Source: Datisca glomerata (lineage: Eukaryota; Streptophyta; Magnoliopsida; Cucurbitales; Datiscaceae). From it: a stretch of DNA of 64,000 bases. Numbering within the stretch: the first letter of the stretch is position 1; every line of letters begins with the position of its first letter. The translations under genes and the position numbers were made by a program. The stretch is taken from contig QANY01007889.1 in the NCBI GenBank assembly GCA_003255025.1, positions 1,006,203 through 1,070,202 on the forward strand, in the 5' to 3' direction. The notes under the pieces are model-generated. The model ran no database searches. It saw only the letters and a program-made list of their open reading frames with translations, and was not told the origin of the DNA. Of the stretch, positions 1 through 11,640 are shown piece after piece.

Positions 1-69
1 GAAAAATAGAAGATAAGTTTGTGGCTGCTGATGGACAATAGCAATCACACGAGGAAGCGCATGTGGCCC

Positions 70-900
70 CGAGGTACAAAGCAGGAGAGGAAGCCGAACT
101 TATTTGCTTAGATGAAAAATGCAAAAAAAATGATATATATTGGAGCCTGCCTAGAGGAAATGGAAAAGGAAAAGTTAATTGACTTCCTACGGAGAAATAA
201 GGATATTTTTGCAACCACCGCTCAGGAGATGCCAGGTATACCGAAAAATATAATCTATCATAAACTGAATACTGACCCTTCTGTCAATCCAGTGAAGCAA
301 CGAAAAAGAAGTTTCACATTAGAAAGAAACATGACCATCAAAGAAGAAGTTGGCAAACTGCTAAAAGCCGATTTCATCAGGGAAGTAAATTACCCAGAGT
401 GGCTCGCTTACGTTGTCATGGTGAAAAAGAAAAATAAGAAATGGAGAATTTGTGTAGACTTCCTAGAACTAAACAAGGCCTGCCCAAAGATGAATATATG
501 TTACCCATAATAGATCAGATGGTGGACGCTACCTCGGGACACGAACTTCTGAGCTTCATGGACGCCCTTTCAGGATACAACCAGGTGAAAATGTTCTAAT
601 CTAACCAAGAGTGCAACTTAACAGGGTACTTTTGTTATAAGGTAATGTCTTTTGGTTTAAAAAATATAGGTGCAACTTACTAAAGGTTGGGAAATAAAAT
701 CTTTCGAGAACAGATTGAGAAAACCATGGAAGTCTATGAAAATGACATGCTAGTGAAGAGTTATGAGCAGAAAGATCACATCAAAAACCTTGATGAGGCC
801 ATTTCTATCCTAAGGAAAAGTTCGATGAAGTTGAATCCAGAAAAATGCACCTTCGGAGCAGCAGCCTGAAAATTCCTCGGTCACTTGATTATGCAGCGGG
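70..900 (+). pseudogene. gypsy reverse transcriptase remnant
   Basis: The longest open stretch (112-510) holds the lead-in to RT and its first palm motifs, including WRICVDFLELNKACPK, a degenerate form of the usual RVCVDFRDLN block. A stop follows at 508-510. The next block (about 520-680) continues in another frame with the phenylalanine-glycine stretch that precedes the active site. At 687-869 the catalytic box reads YENDMLVKS where YVDDMLVKS is expected, so at least one catalytic aspartate is lost. The segment ends in a stop. This is clearly a dead gypsy RT. Confidence 0.85.
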
Positions 901-904
901 GAAT

Positions 905-1460
905 TGAGGTCAACCCGGATGAAGTGAAAGCCATAATGTAGATGGAGTCCCTGTGAAACCAGAAAGAAATACAAGGCTTAACATGAAGGTCACAGCATTG
1001 AATATATTTCTTTCAAGATCAATCGACAAGTGTAAACCATTCTTTGTAAAGCTAATGAAGAATCCAGCAAACAGATTGGATGACGAGTGTGAGGAGGCTC
1101 TTAGCAAGATAAAAGAATACTTGACAACTCCACCGTTATTATCAAAATCAAAGCTGGGGGGACCTTTATACATATACATAGCCGTCTCGCAAACCACCGT
1201 CAGCACTGTTCTGATCAGAGAAGAAGAAAGGAAACAGTAGCTAGTATACTTCGTCAGCAAAAGTCTGATAGCAGCTGAAACCTGTTACAAAAGGATGAAA
1301 AAATTGATACTGCCCATTTTGGTAGCCGCAAGGAAACTAAGGCCCTACTTTCAGGCACATATCATAAATGTGTTGACGGACTCACCAATTAGAAATCTTC
1401 TTCTACATTCACCTAAAATAAGTGGAAGAATGGCAAAGTGGGAAATTGAGTTAAGCTAAT
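905..1460 (+). pseudogene. gypsy RT connection and RNase H remnant
   Basis: The stretch 953-1240 encodes the connection between RT and RNase H (CEEALSKIKEYLTTPPLL) and the start of the RNase H-like fold (LYIYIAVSQTTVSTVLIREE). After an in-frame TAG, 1241-1460 continues with the usual RNase H tail about rejection of free strands and the phrase WEIEL. It follows the RT directly and belongs to the same pol. Stops at about 1238 and 1456 break the frame. Confidence 0.8.
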
Positions 1461-1499
1461 ACGAGATCCACTACGAGCTAAAAAGATCAATTAAAGGGC

Positions 1500-1960
1500 A
1501 AGTCTTGGTCAATTTTGTGGTAGACTTTACTATTGACACCAATGAGGAAGTAGAAAGCGCACAACAAGCAATTGGAAGGAGTTATACGTTGACGAAGCCT
1601 CCAAAAATAAAGGAGCCAAATTGGGAGTGGTGTTGCGGACTCCGTTTGACGAAACACTCGAACATTCCATCTCATTTGGATTTAACGCCTCAACCAATGA
1701 AGCCGATTACGAAGCTCTGATAGCAAGAATAACTCTGTTATGGGAATTGAGGGTAAATGAGATAAAAATCTTTTATGATTCAATGTTGGTAGTAAAGCAG
1801 GTAACGGGAGAGTTCACAGCGAAAGATGAAAGAATGATTAATTACCTGCAATGGACAAAGGGACTGCTCAAACAAATAAAAAAAATTTAAATTTCACCAT
1901 ATCCCAAGAGCAGAAAACAGACACGCGGACGCATTGGCAAATTTGGGGTCTTCACTACAA
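1500..1960 (+). pseudogene. second (plant-type) RNase H of a Tat element
   Basis: Two overlapping frames (1505-1720 and 1621-1890) together spell the additional RNase H found downstream of the first one in Tat elements. Visible blocks are GVVLRTPFDETLEHSISFGF, ASTNEADYEALIA, a DSMLVVKQVTGEF block and, at 1890-1950 in a third frame, the closing HHIPRAENRHADALANLGSS. The presence of this second RNase H is the main reason for placing the element in the Tat lineage. Two frameshifts separate the blocks. Confidence 0.8.
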
Positions 1961-2224
1961 CTCCCACAAAAAAGAAGCGTACCAGCTGAATTTCTAGAAA
2001 GACCAAGCATCACAGCCAAAGAAGTAGCAGAAGTGAAAGTTGAGCAGGAATCGAGCTAGCAGGATGACATAATTTGTTGCTTGAAAGAAGGGATCCTAAC
2101 TCGAGACAGACTCCATGCTAGAAAGATTCAACAATAGAGTGTCAAATACTGCATAATTAACGATTCATTGAATAAACGGTCTTTTTCAAGGTCGTATCTG
2201 AAGTGCCTAAAGGAGAAGGAGCCT

Positions 2225-3256
2225 AATACGTGTTAGTAGATATTCATGGAGAGGTGTGCGGAAATCATACCGGGGGCATATCTTTAGCCCATAAAGTGCT
2301 AATGAAGGATATTACTGACCGAAAATACACTGAGATGCCAAACAATATGCGAAGAAGTGCAACAAGTATCAACGATTTGCTCCCGTGATAAATTTGGCCA
2401 CATGACAAGCCCTTGGCCATTCATGCAATGGGCTCTAGACATCGTCGGGCCACTCCCCATGGCACCCGCTCAGAAACGTTTCCTGCTGGTTGCCACAGAT
2501 TACTTCACCAAGTGGATTGGGGCAGAAGCCTTTGCTAGGATTTGTGAAGAAGAAATAAGGGGATTCATATGGAATAATATATTCTACAGGTACAGAATTT
2601 CTCGGGTCATAATATCTGATAACGAGCTTCAATTTACTAGAAAGATGGTGAGAACTTTTTACGAAAATCTGTAAATTGCCAACCGATTCTCTATGCCTTA
2701 CTACCCACAGGGAAACATACATGTTGAAAGGTTAAACTGAATCATACTTGACAACATGAAGAAACACCTAGAGTCAGTAAAGGAAAAATGGATAGAAGAA
2801 TTACCAGTAATATTGTGGGCGTATCGAACAACTCCTAGAGAAGTAGCAGGCGAAACGCCATTTACCTTGGCCTACGGAACGCAAGCGGTTATACTCGTGG
2901 AAATAGGAAATCCAACTCTCAGATTAGAACTAACTCAACAGCAAAATGAAGATCTCATGAAAGGAAGTCTCAATTTATTAGAAGAAATGAGGGAAACAAC
3001 ACTTGTAAAAAATAGCTAATTATAATTAGAAAAGAAAAGCGTACTTCCAGAAAAGAATTAGAAGATGAGAATTCTAGGAAGGAGACTTAGCTTTGAAAAA
3101 ACCTTTCAAATAGAAGAAAATTTTGGTCCGTCTTGGGAATGCCCTTTTATTGCAAAACAGTGGGCAGAAGTGGCTATTATCACCTTATGACAGAAGAGGG
3201 AGTTGAATTGGCAAAGCCCTAGAACTGCAATTAACTTAAGAAACACTTCATTTAAA
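2225..3256 (+). pseudogene. gypsy integrase remnant
   Basis: A degenerate H2C2 zinc-binding region lies at about 2240-2385 (HGEVCGNH and a CNK-like partner). The catalytic core is in 2357-2674: ALDIVGPLP carries the first Asp and IISDNELQFT the second. The stretch 2756-3019 has the end of the core (VILWAYRTTPREVAGETPF), and 3160-3256 keeps the C-terminal tail (GYYHL, then a broken form of the usual WN..LKKYY ending). The integrase would insert element cDNA into the genome. It is interrupted by a stop after 2671 and further stops near 3020 and 3205. Confidence 0.85.
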
Positions 3257-3316
3257 TTATCGAATCTTATTGTAAATGTATAATTTCTCCCGTGATTTTT
3301 TCCCGCAAGAAAAAAA

Positions 3317-3590
3317 GTCGGCAGCCTAGATGTCTAAGCCCTTGAAAGCGGGATTTACCTACTCTCTAAAATGTGGAAAAGTAAGTAATGATAATGGCCT
3401 GATTGCCAAGTCACTGAGGGCGGAACAAAAATCACTCTCTAAAATGGAATTCAGGCTGACGGTTTAGAAGCCTAAAGCCTTAAGAGCAGGGCGCATTCTC
3501 TCTGAAAAGAAAAAAAAGGTCGGCGACCTAGATGCCTAAGCTCTTAAGAGTGAGAAAAATCTCTCTCTCTAAAATGTGGAAAATAAACAA
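3317..3590 (+). repeat. degenerate tandem repeats downstream of gypsy pol
   Basis: About four diverged units of 56-78 bp start near 3317, 3395, 3451 and 3517. Each has the pattern TCGGC..CCTAGATG.CTAAG, then a purine-rich stretch, then CTCTCTAAAATG. Such arrays are known in the 3' untranslated region of Tat/Ogre elements, which fits the position right after integrase. Confidence 0.7.
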
Positions 3591-4021
3591 AGGAAGCCAA
3601 GGAGAAAAGCACGCAAGGGATGAAACAAAACGCAAGAAAGAAAAAGAAACTAATGAAAAATGACAAACCTAAAAGATGATAGAAGTAGGAAACCTCATCC
3701 GTTTTGCGAAAGACGACAATTTTGAAAGCGGACAAACCACTAAAATCACTGTAAGCGAGAATTCTTTAGGTTATTTTACATAAATGACTGAAAAGTTTCT
3801 AAGGGAGATATGGTTTAAAACCTTAGGTCCGTAAAATTACTATATGCGAAAAAGCTAAGTATTATACTACCCAATAGCTTACTTGGTTTAAGCATCTATG
3901 ATTTAACCAATAGAATTGTTAAGTCTTAGTTTACTTATTGAAGTTTTACTAAACCGATTGTTAAAGTTTTGCCAAATATTAGATGGGCGAAATGACAAAA
4001 GTTCTTAAAGAAAAAAAAAGA
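3591..4021. other. AT-rich spacer in gypsy 3' region, no gene seen
   Basis: The stretch is A-rich and has no supported coding sequence. It probably belongs to the 3' untranslated region of the gypsy element. The minus ORF at 3544-3735 is low-complexity phenylalanine/serine and not convincing. Confidence 0.5.
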
Positions 4022-5760
4022 TCATTTCATTAAAAGAAAAAGAAAATTACAAAAGGATCCTACTGTGAAGGAAAAAGAAAAGTACAAATTACAGAAATAA
4101 GTAAGAAAGCTAAAACTCGTCAATAGAAATGACTTCAACAGTAGGGGGTCGGAAGTATTGTCATCAGCGACGGGAATGGTGGAGTCCCCAGCAGCGAGAA
4201 TGGCAGAATCTTCAGCCATAGGAGCTGAAGCATCTTCGACAACAGGGGCACTCTCAAGAGAAACCTTGGGAGGGATTTTTTCCTTCCCATCCTTGTAGCT
4301 TGCCAGATAGACCTTCTTCTCAACTTTGTCCAACAAAGCTTGGTAGATGTCTTCGGTCTCTCTCTCTCTCTCTTCATTCGGCTTCCTCCTGAGCCACCTC
4401 AGCAGCGGCCAACCAATCTTCCACGATCTTTAAGTTCTCATAGGAAGTAGCTTGACACCTTACAACCTCTTCAAATGCTTCCTTGGTTGCCTTCAAGGAA
4501 TCCCAAGCTTGGAGAAGTCCCATAATACAATTGTTGTTCCTTGGGCAAAATCATCAACTGTGCCTTGAAGCTCAACTTCCCTCTTTGTGAGCCACTCAAT
4601 TCCAACCTTCCAAGTCTCAAAGACCCCACGACATCTCTCTATCTCCCTCTCCCATTAAGCAATTGTCTGCTCGTTGGCAAGGAAATGCTCTTGAAGGATG
4701 TTATGGAAAATGATAGCCTGCAGAAAATGATAAAAAAATCAAACATTTAGCAAATAAAGGAAAATAATGAATCAAAAAAGTTAGAGGATAAATGAGTATA
4801 CCTTCATTAATCCATGGCTAAGCGAGCAGAACTGATATCCGGCTGACATGCCACGGGCAGTGGCCATGTCCGTATCAGACTAGACCTCATGGAGCACAAT
4901 GCGTGCAGAGATGGGGGTCGTTGAGGAAGCTAACAAAGGCGGGAATTTGTGGAACTCCGTGGAACTTCCTCCAACTCCACATAGAAGAATCCTCTCCTCT
5001 TCCCTGAGAGCCGAAAGAATGAAGGGCACTGAATTTGGCTAAGGAAGGGGCACGTGAGAAGAAGACTGTTGCTGAGAAGCATCCGTTTGAGCAACAGGAA
5101 TGGAAGAAATGATTGAATAGGATGTAGGGGCAGCAAGAGTCTCATCGGAAGCATAAGGAAGACTCAGGTCTGCCTGGGAAGAACTCGGGGCCTGACATTT
5201 CAGACGGACTTTCCTTTCTTCCTCAGAAATGTCCCGATAATTGTGCTTCAAAAATTCATACGCCTCGACATGACTACGCTCGCTGCAAAGGTATCAAGTA
5301 GATGGTCTCGCTCCGCATCTTCCCGTTCAGACCCAGAAGAAACTAAAGCACTAGAAACAGAAACATGAGACTGAGAAATGGGAATACCTCTAGGGAACTC
5401 GAGAGAAGACGGTTGGGCTGATGTAGATGGTTGCGCATGAGACAGAGACTGTGTGGAGAGGGGAAAAGCTTGGTTCACTTCTGGGATGAAAGCTATGTTA
5501 ATCGCCCATCTTGGATCTAGAAGGTCATCCCAATCTCATCCTCGAATATTCAATGTGATAATGATTATCTCTTTGGACTGTTGAAAAAGGAAGTGAGGCA
5601 TGTTTCTTTTGTTATTTGCAAAGGAAAAAGAAAAGGTCAAAAGCAGTTTGGGAGAGCAAATAAATAAATCAAAGACAGGAAGCAGAAAATGGAAACTGTA
5701 GCTCCGACGACTTACCGTAGACTCCCTATCTACGAGGGATTGTCCAGCGACCACTGCTGC
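4022..5760 (-). pseudogene. antisense, intron-containing ORF of the Tat-type gypsy element
   Basis: On the minus strand a broken gene runs opposite to pol. A start lies near 5754 (MVAGQSLVDRE) and is followed by a GTAAGT donor near 5703. Next come a serine/proline-rich exon (5478-about 5260), a CTTTGCAG acceptor near 5270 joining to SHVEAYEFLKHNYRDISEEE (to about 5040), a block with MATARGMSAGYQF near 4840 ending in a donor at about 4800, a CTGCAG acceptor near 4720, and then a charged, probably coiled-coil stretch down to 4390 and an acidic tail to 4022. Stops interrupt several exons. Some Tat elements (for example Grande and Retand) carry extra antisense ORFs between pol and the 3' LTR, which matches this place. 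The function is unknown. Confidence 0.6.
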
Positions 5761-6318
5761 CCTAGTTCCCTCCTATTTTCATTTAAGGTCCACTAATTTC
5801 TAAAATTAAAAAGAACCATTTCCTCCTAAGAAGCACTTTTCTTCACCAAAGACCTTAAGCCCTTATTAGCATAAAAAGACCATGACTTCCCTTTCCTCCG
5901 CACGAAAAAAAGCAGCAAATCTCACATTTTAGGTCTGAATAAATCTTTTCGTGGTTAATAGATTCCTTTTCAATTTAGGTCATCTTATTGTTCGTGGCTT
6001 GCAGATTCTTTGGCTGAAATTCTTCTTCCTGATTCTTCGTAGGTAGCTTTTGTTTAGCATTTAGCTGTAAAATTATTTACTATAGAATTGTTTAGCGTTT
6101 AGCTATTGTTTAGCATTTAACTGTAAAATCAGCTTAGGTCTGATTTTACTGTAAAATTGTTTAGCTTATCTGATTTTGCTGTCAAAATTTTACACATTTT
6201 AAGGAAAAAATCTTTTTTTCCGAAATGGGTATTCATTTTGCATCTTTAAAGCTGAAATGCTTCAACTTCACCACCAAAAAAGACGGCTACAAACGCTTAG
6301 TGTCATTAAGCTGAAAAT
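5761..6318. other. non-coding stretch with short GTTTAGC repeats
   Basis: No gene is seen. Between about 6055 and 6185 the phrase GTTTAGC(A/G)TTTAGCTGTAAAAT recurs in short, partly degraded copies. This may be part of the gypsy 3' LTR, but neither LTR border could be fixed. Confidence 0.4.
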
Positions 6319-6921
6319 GTTATATAAAATTTTTATCGATATAAAACTGTATTGTATAAAACCACAATATCTAATGTTGAACACACCAATAATCAAATTA
6401 ATAATAGAGTGGAAGTATACTTGAGTCCATGACGATAGATCATTATTTAGAGCCAAGCACTTGACCTTCTAGATCTATGCGATTCTCTATCAAAGAGTCT
6501 CATTTGATTAAGCCTCTCTGTTTTCTCTCTAACGATGAGATATTGGAGAGGATAGAGTGGTTTCCTTTAATTGTGTGACATATGGACTATAACCACTTAT
6601 AGATAATATACTTTTTGGCATTTCTATTTTAGTTCATCATAAAAATAGAAATTATCCTAAAATCTCTACACATCAAAAGGTCAACAAGCTAGTAGATACA
6701 TTAAAACTCAAAATACAAAACTTTAGTTGATCATTTTTAATTGGGTTTAACTTTATTGGACAGTCTACAATGCATGATTATTTACAAATAAGTTCCTGAC
6801 AATTATATATCTGCTAATCCGATGGATACCAAGAAAAAAGACATGGTGATAAGAAGAAATTTCACCCAATTAAGCACGTCTAGCATATTTTATCACTTAA
6901 TGTTGGATTAAGGATCTAACA
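6319..6921 (-). repeat. probable 3' LTR of a minus-strand copia element
   Basis: Right of this block the plus strand reads AATCTCCCATTTGG, the reverse complement of a copia polypurine tract. The border is therefore at about 6921, where the minus strand would start TGTTAGATCC. The left border at TGTTATATAAAA (6319) is a guess based on a TG...CA pair, giving about 600 bp. No second copy is present in the window to confirm it. Confidence 0.5.
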
Positions 6922-8400
6922 ATCTCCCATTTGGATTATATGTGAAACCTTATAATTATATTTTGAAAAAAATAACCAAACGTGTTCAACTTTATTGTCA
7001 CTACCGTAATGTATCTATAACCAATCAGGTCCATCAATCACACTGACATAGGATCAAAGCGGCTTTCCTTACATCAATCGTAACTCAACCATCAATGGTC
7101 ACGTATATCAATACAACTGAATGACATGGATTATGATGTGGATGTGTAGTATGAAAATTTCATGTAATGTGAACTTAACATGTTTATTTCTAATTGATTC
7201 TCCTTAAACCTTTGTGAGATCAAACTATACCTGAATTAGTGTATGAATAAACCAAAACACTTTATTTCTGCATAAAATAATCTTAATATATCCATAAACC
7301 AAAATTACTGAAAAATATGTTTATATCGAAAGAGCATCTAAAATAAAATACAATTTCCCACTATAACTGAATATCATCAACTGATATGACACCCACGCGA
7401 GCAGTGTGCTTATGAAACACCTTGGACAAAAATCATTTAGTAAGCGGATCCGCATGGAGTTTGTTTCGATGTGTTCTATAAACAACTGTCCACTCTGAAC
7501 TCTTTCCTTAACAACCAGGAATTTGATGTCTATGTACTTTGGCTATGTCGAGCTCATGTTGTATTAGAATAAAGTATTGATGATTTATTGTCACAAAATA
7601 ACTTTAGTGGTCTCTCATTATTATCCACTATGCGCAGCCCCGTGATAAAATTCTATAACCATATTCTATGATTGGACGCCTCATAACATTCTATTGGCTC
7701 TGTTGTCATGGTATAAGAGGCTATAAGAGAATTTTTAGTACTCTTCCATGAGACAACACCTCCAACAAGCAGAAAATATAGCCCGACGTAAATTTCATAA
7801 TCTTGCATCCAGTCAAATCAGAGTCAATATATCCAACTATCTCAATCTAATCCAACCTCCAATACGTGACCATGTAGTCTTTTGTTGTCTGTAAGTACTG
7901 CAAGAACTGTTTAGCTGCTTTACAATGATCTATGTCTGGATTGTTTAAGTATATGTCCAACATCCCAATACACAACATCCGGACATGTACAAACTTTAGC
8001 ATACATTAGACTCCCTACTACCGAGACAAGGGAATCTTCTGCATTTCATTTTCCTCAAAATCATTCTCAGGGCACTGATTGAGACCAAACTTGTCTCTCT
8101 TAGCTACAAGGGTATCACCAAGCTTACAGTCTTGCATGTTATATCTTTTAAGAACCCTTACGATATAGCTCTTTTATGATAATCCAAGAATATCCTGAGA
8201 ATGATCTCGGTGTATTTGGATCCCTAATACAATAGAGGATTCACCAAGATCTTTCATCTCATAAATTTTAGCTAGAAATCTCTTGGTATTGTACAATAAG
8301 CCTATAATATTGCTGGCAAGTAAGATGTCATCTACATATAAAATCAAAAAAATATGCTTGCTCACATAGAACTTATGGTATATACAATCATCTGAATGAG
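6922..8400 (-). pseudogene. copia RT C-terminus and RNase H remnant
   Basis: Reading leftward from 8397, the minus strand gives DCIYHKF, then the RT catalytic box LYVDDILLAS (8174-8365) and ..LGIQIHRDHSQ. Further left, in several frames, are the RNase H landmarks: a CKAAKQFLQYLQTTKDYM block near 7900, SGYIF near 7780 and the terminal ADPLTK...KVFHKHTA near 7380-7450. A minus-strand polypurine tract and LTR follow. The gene has many stops. It appears to continue the fragment at 27456-28917 (see findings). Confidence 0.8.
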
Positions 8401-8414
8401 ATGATCATCTGAAG

Positions 8415-9022
8415 AACATTGACTCTAGGGAGATATGCAATTTTTGACAATAGTAAAAAATAGGGGATGAATTTCAAAAATTACACATATACGAGGTATA
8501 TGTGAAAATTCCAAAATTATTATATAAGGGATGACGTTAGGATTACCTCCCTAACTTAAGTTGATTGACACAACCCTAATAAGAAATAACAGAAAAATGT
8601 TTCTCTCTCCCCCTCCTACTGTTTGCCATCGAAATCACTAGAGGAATAGATAATTTTGTTTTTCCTTGCTTAGTTATTTTGAGAGTCAACACTCAATCCA
8701 TAACGACGTCCTTGTGAGATATACTCATGAATCCTATGAGTGGTTGTTGGTGTGAAGACTAATTGAAGTTCTTGGATTTGAAGATCGAAGAATACGAAGC
8801 ATTTAATAAGGATTCCACCAATTCAGAAAGTCACTGATACAACGAAATGGTATAAATCATTCCTACCTCTTTTGAATACGTTTAACTTTGTATGCATGAT
8901 TGGATGTATGGTTTTAATATTTAATATGATTAAATTGGCTGGTGTAAAAAATTTTGATTTCTTGTCCACGAACAATTCATGGTTGAATGATTTTTCCTCA
9001 AATTTTAAAACTTGATCTAACA
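8415..9022 (+). repeat. 5' LTR of plus copia, truncated at its 5' end
   Basis: The block aligns throughout with 16089-16694, starting at the shared AACATTGACTCTAGG and ending at GATCTAACA against GATCCAACA. The first about 1285 bp of the LTR are missing on this side, and the copia RT remnant of the opposite strand begins immediately to the left. Confidence 0.88.
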
Positions 9023-9024
9023 AT

Positions 9025-9036
9025 TGGTATCAGAGC
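9025..9036 (+). other. primer binding site (initiator tRNA-Met)
   Basis: TGGTATCAGAGC begins 2 bp after the LTR end. It is complementary to the 3' end of plant initiator methionine tRNA, the usual primer of copia reverse transcription. Confidence 0.9.
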
Positions 9037-10830
9037 CTTGATTTCTTGAGTATGCATATTCTGTGATTAAACGTATGTATCGTTGGATGTTGTGATATTG
9101 GCATATTTTTGTATGGTAGATTCAAAATAGTTTTGAATGTGTTTTATGAATGGATCTCGATCTATTGGCTCTAGGCGTTTTATTTTCTAATTATAGAATT
9201 GATGTACGCCAAAATTGAGGCATAGGATTTTATTTAATTTATTTTATTGCAAAAGTTGTATATTTTTTAAATTCCATGTAATTCGTCACCGCCTCGAAAA
9301 GTCATTGTCGAAACCGTCGTCATCATCAGACGTTGTCGTCGTCGTGCTGCACCACCTCACGCTATGCCCTGCATGGCGACTAGTGTTTGTGAAACCCTAG
9401 GCGATAACAATTAGGGTTTAGGAAACCCTGTGATGTTTCACAAAACTCTCATCTCAACTTTTTATCTTTAAAATTTTGAATTTTGAATTTTGGATTTTAA
9501 ACAGATAAAAGATAATTAAAGTTCAAAAGATATGGTATTAGATATTTAAAAATAATTATCTATTTTATATATTTTATCTTTTTAATTTTGATTTTAAAAG
9601 ATATTATTATCAATTTTATCTTTTTATCTTTTGAATTTTGAATTCAAAAGGATAATTATCCATTTTATCTATTTTATCCTTTGAATTTTAAATTTAAAAG
9701 GTAATTATCTATTTATCTCTTGAATTTTAAATTTTAAAAAGATTTTAAAGGCTTTATTTAATTAAGAAAATAGTTTTCCTTAATTAAAGGGTTTTGATCA
9801 AAATTTTGAATTTTGAAAATGGGACTGCACTATTGTTGAGAGTTACAGAAACATTGGTAGAAGTTCCCGTAAGACAATGAGACTATTACAAACGTTATGA
9901 ATACTAGTATTTAAATTAATTATAATTTATTTATTATTCTTTTTGGGTCGTATTTAGAAATGAGTCAATAGAGAGGTTAATTTTGAATGGATGATTTATT
10001 ATTAATCTCGTATCATCATATAATATGTCATATAAAAATAGGGATATGCCAATATCAAAATATCATGTAGCGTGTATATGCATCATTGTAGTTTAATTTA
10101 TAATTGGTTATAAAAAAATACAATGTGAATTTTATAAAAGTTATAAATTTTAAATTGGGATTTAAATTTTATAAATGTTTATAATTTTCAAAACTTATTT
10201 TTTCCAAATTAATAAAGAGTTATAGTTTTTTAAAAAAACAACGAAAAGTCCATTTTTTCCAAAAACTAAGCGGGATGGTCATTCAAGTTGAAACATTCTT
10301 AAAGTTCCCAACGCAAACATGATCGTGGCATGAGAAATTGCTTAGAGTCGCCCTAGCGGCCCTCTCTTCACTGGGAGAAACTTGGGAATCGTGTCACTTT
10401 GAGTTATCGAGTTGCTTAAAAAGCTAAAACTTGTAAAGGAAATGGTGAGGCAGGACCGTCCTTAGACAGACTGTTAGTTCATGACAACCTTTAGAGTCGA
10501 TGTGTTGGTTAAACTTAGACCAAAGCACATTGGAATCCTTCATAGAGGCTAGTCAATGGGGCTAAGGTGGCCAAAATCATTGGTGATTGGTTAAGTTAGA
10601 TGTAGTGACATCTTGAGAAGCGTTAATCAAACGAGAGGAGTCTCGATGCGTTATGAGGTAGCTTGGACGTTGTCGTTTAATGAAACAAGCTATCGTTGTT
10701 GATCGTAACATTATGGAAGAAATATTTTTAATGGATTTTTAAATATTTAAGTATTTGCATCATGCATCATACTTTTCTAAATGATTGAGTATTTATTTAC
10801 ACCGCTTTATTTATTCTATTCAGTAATCAT
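9037..10830 (+). other. leader of plus copia, with AT-rich repeats
   Basis: No gene is supported. A GC-richer island lies at about 9285-9380. Between about 9450 and 9800 a 40-60 bp motif around TTTATCTTTTGAATTTTGAA recurs in degraded form. The rest is AT-rich. The same layout (island, AT repeats, gag) occurs in the two minus copia leaders. Confidence 0.6.
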
Positions 10831-11640
10831 GTTGTTATCCCCACACTCAACTATCTTAAACGCGAACAAAATTACTGGTGAAAATTATGTGAATTGGAAA
10901 CGTAATCTTGATTATACTGACAGTAGAAAAACACAAGTTCGTGCTCACACTCCTTGTGCCCTTGAGCTTATTGCTGAATTGACTCAAGAGGAAATGGATG
11001 CTTATACTTTTTGGTTGTGTTTTGATGTGATAGTCAGATGTTACATCTTGACTTCTGTTAGCAATGTCTTGCAACAATAGCATCAGGACATGGAAACTGT
11101 TACTGATATGATGTTGAACATCACCGAAATGTTCAGAGATCAGGGTCGTCATGCCAAATAGGCTGCTGTGCGAAACTTCATGAACTACAGAATGAAACCT
11201 GGAACTCATGTCAAAGAACATATGATGTTGATCATTAGTTATCTGAATGAGATGGAGACCATGGGTGCTGAGGTAGATGGTCAGACACAAGTTGATGTGA
11301 TCATTGAGATTCTGCTTGACACTTTTGAGAACTTCAAACTTAATTATTCGATGAATAAGTTGAAGTACTCACTTTCTAAGCTGGTGAAGGAACTCTAAGT
11401 TGCTGAGACCTATTTCTGAAGGGTAAAATGAAGATTGGAGAGGCAAACTTTACTGAAAGCAAGCCTTCCACTCCGGACGTAAAAAAGAAACGTAGGAGTG
11501 GTGTGAAGAAGGCTAAGAAGCAGTACTTGAACAATGTGAAAGGTAAGGGCACTATAAAAATGAACAAGTCGAAAGACAAGTGTCATAGCCACTGGCCATT
11601 GGAAATGCAACTGCCCAGACTAGCTCAAGGAGTTGAGATC
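10831..11640 (+). pseudogene. copia gag remnant
   Basis: The capsid-like protein that would package element RNA is recognisable by GENYVNWKRNLDY and RCYILTSVSNVLQQ (10781-11080), VKEHMMLIISYLNEME (11168-11398) and a lysine-rich tail (11428-11643). The expected CCHC zinc knuckle is not intact: only CHSHW remains near 11580. Stops occur near 11078, 11160 and 11396, and a frameshift follows. Gag therefore cannot be made. Confidence 0.85.

Larger units (their letters stand above)
1..3256 (+). mobile_element. Ty3/gypsy (Tat-type) retrotransposon, decayed pol region
   Basis: This is the downstream part of a Ty3/gypsy pol gene in the order reverse transcriptase, RNase H, a second plant-type RNase H, then integrase. 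That order with two RNase H domains is characteristic of the Tat/Ogre lineage. The 5' LTR, gag and protease lie left of the window. The frame is broken by several stops and shifts, so no polyprotein can be made. The 3' end is followed by tandem repeats and an antisense ORF, also seen in Tat elements. The lineage call is inference from domain order; no LTR was identified with confidence. Confidence 0.85.

Noticed and set aside
910..1260. 116-codon minus ORF
   Set aside because: It is antisense to the recognisable gypsy RNase H remnant.
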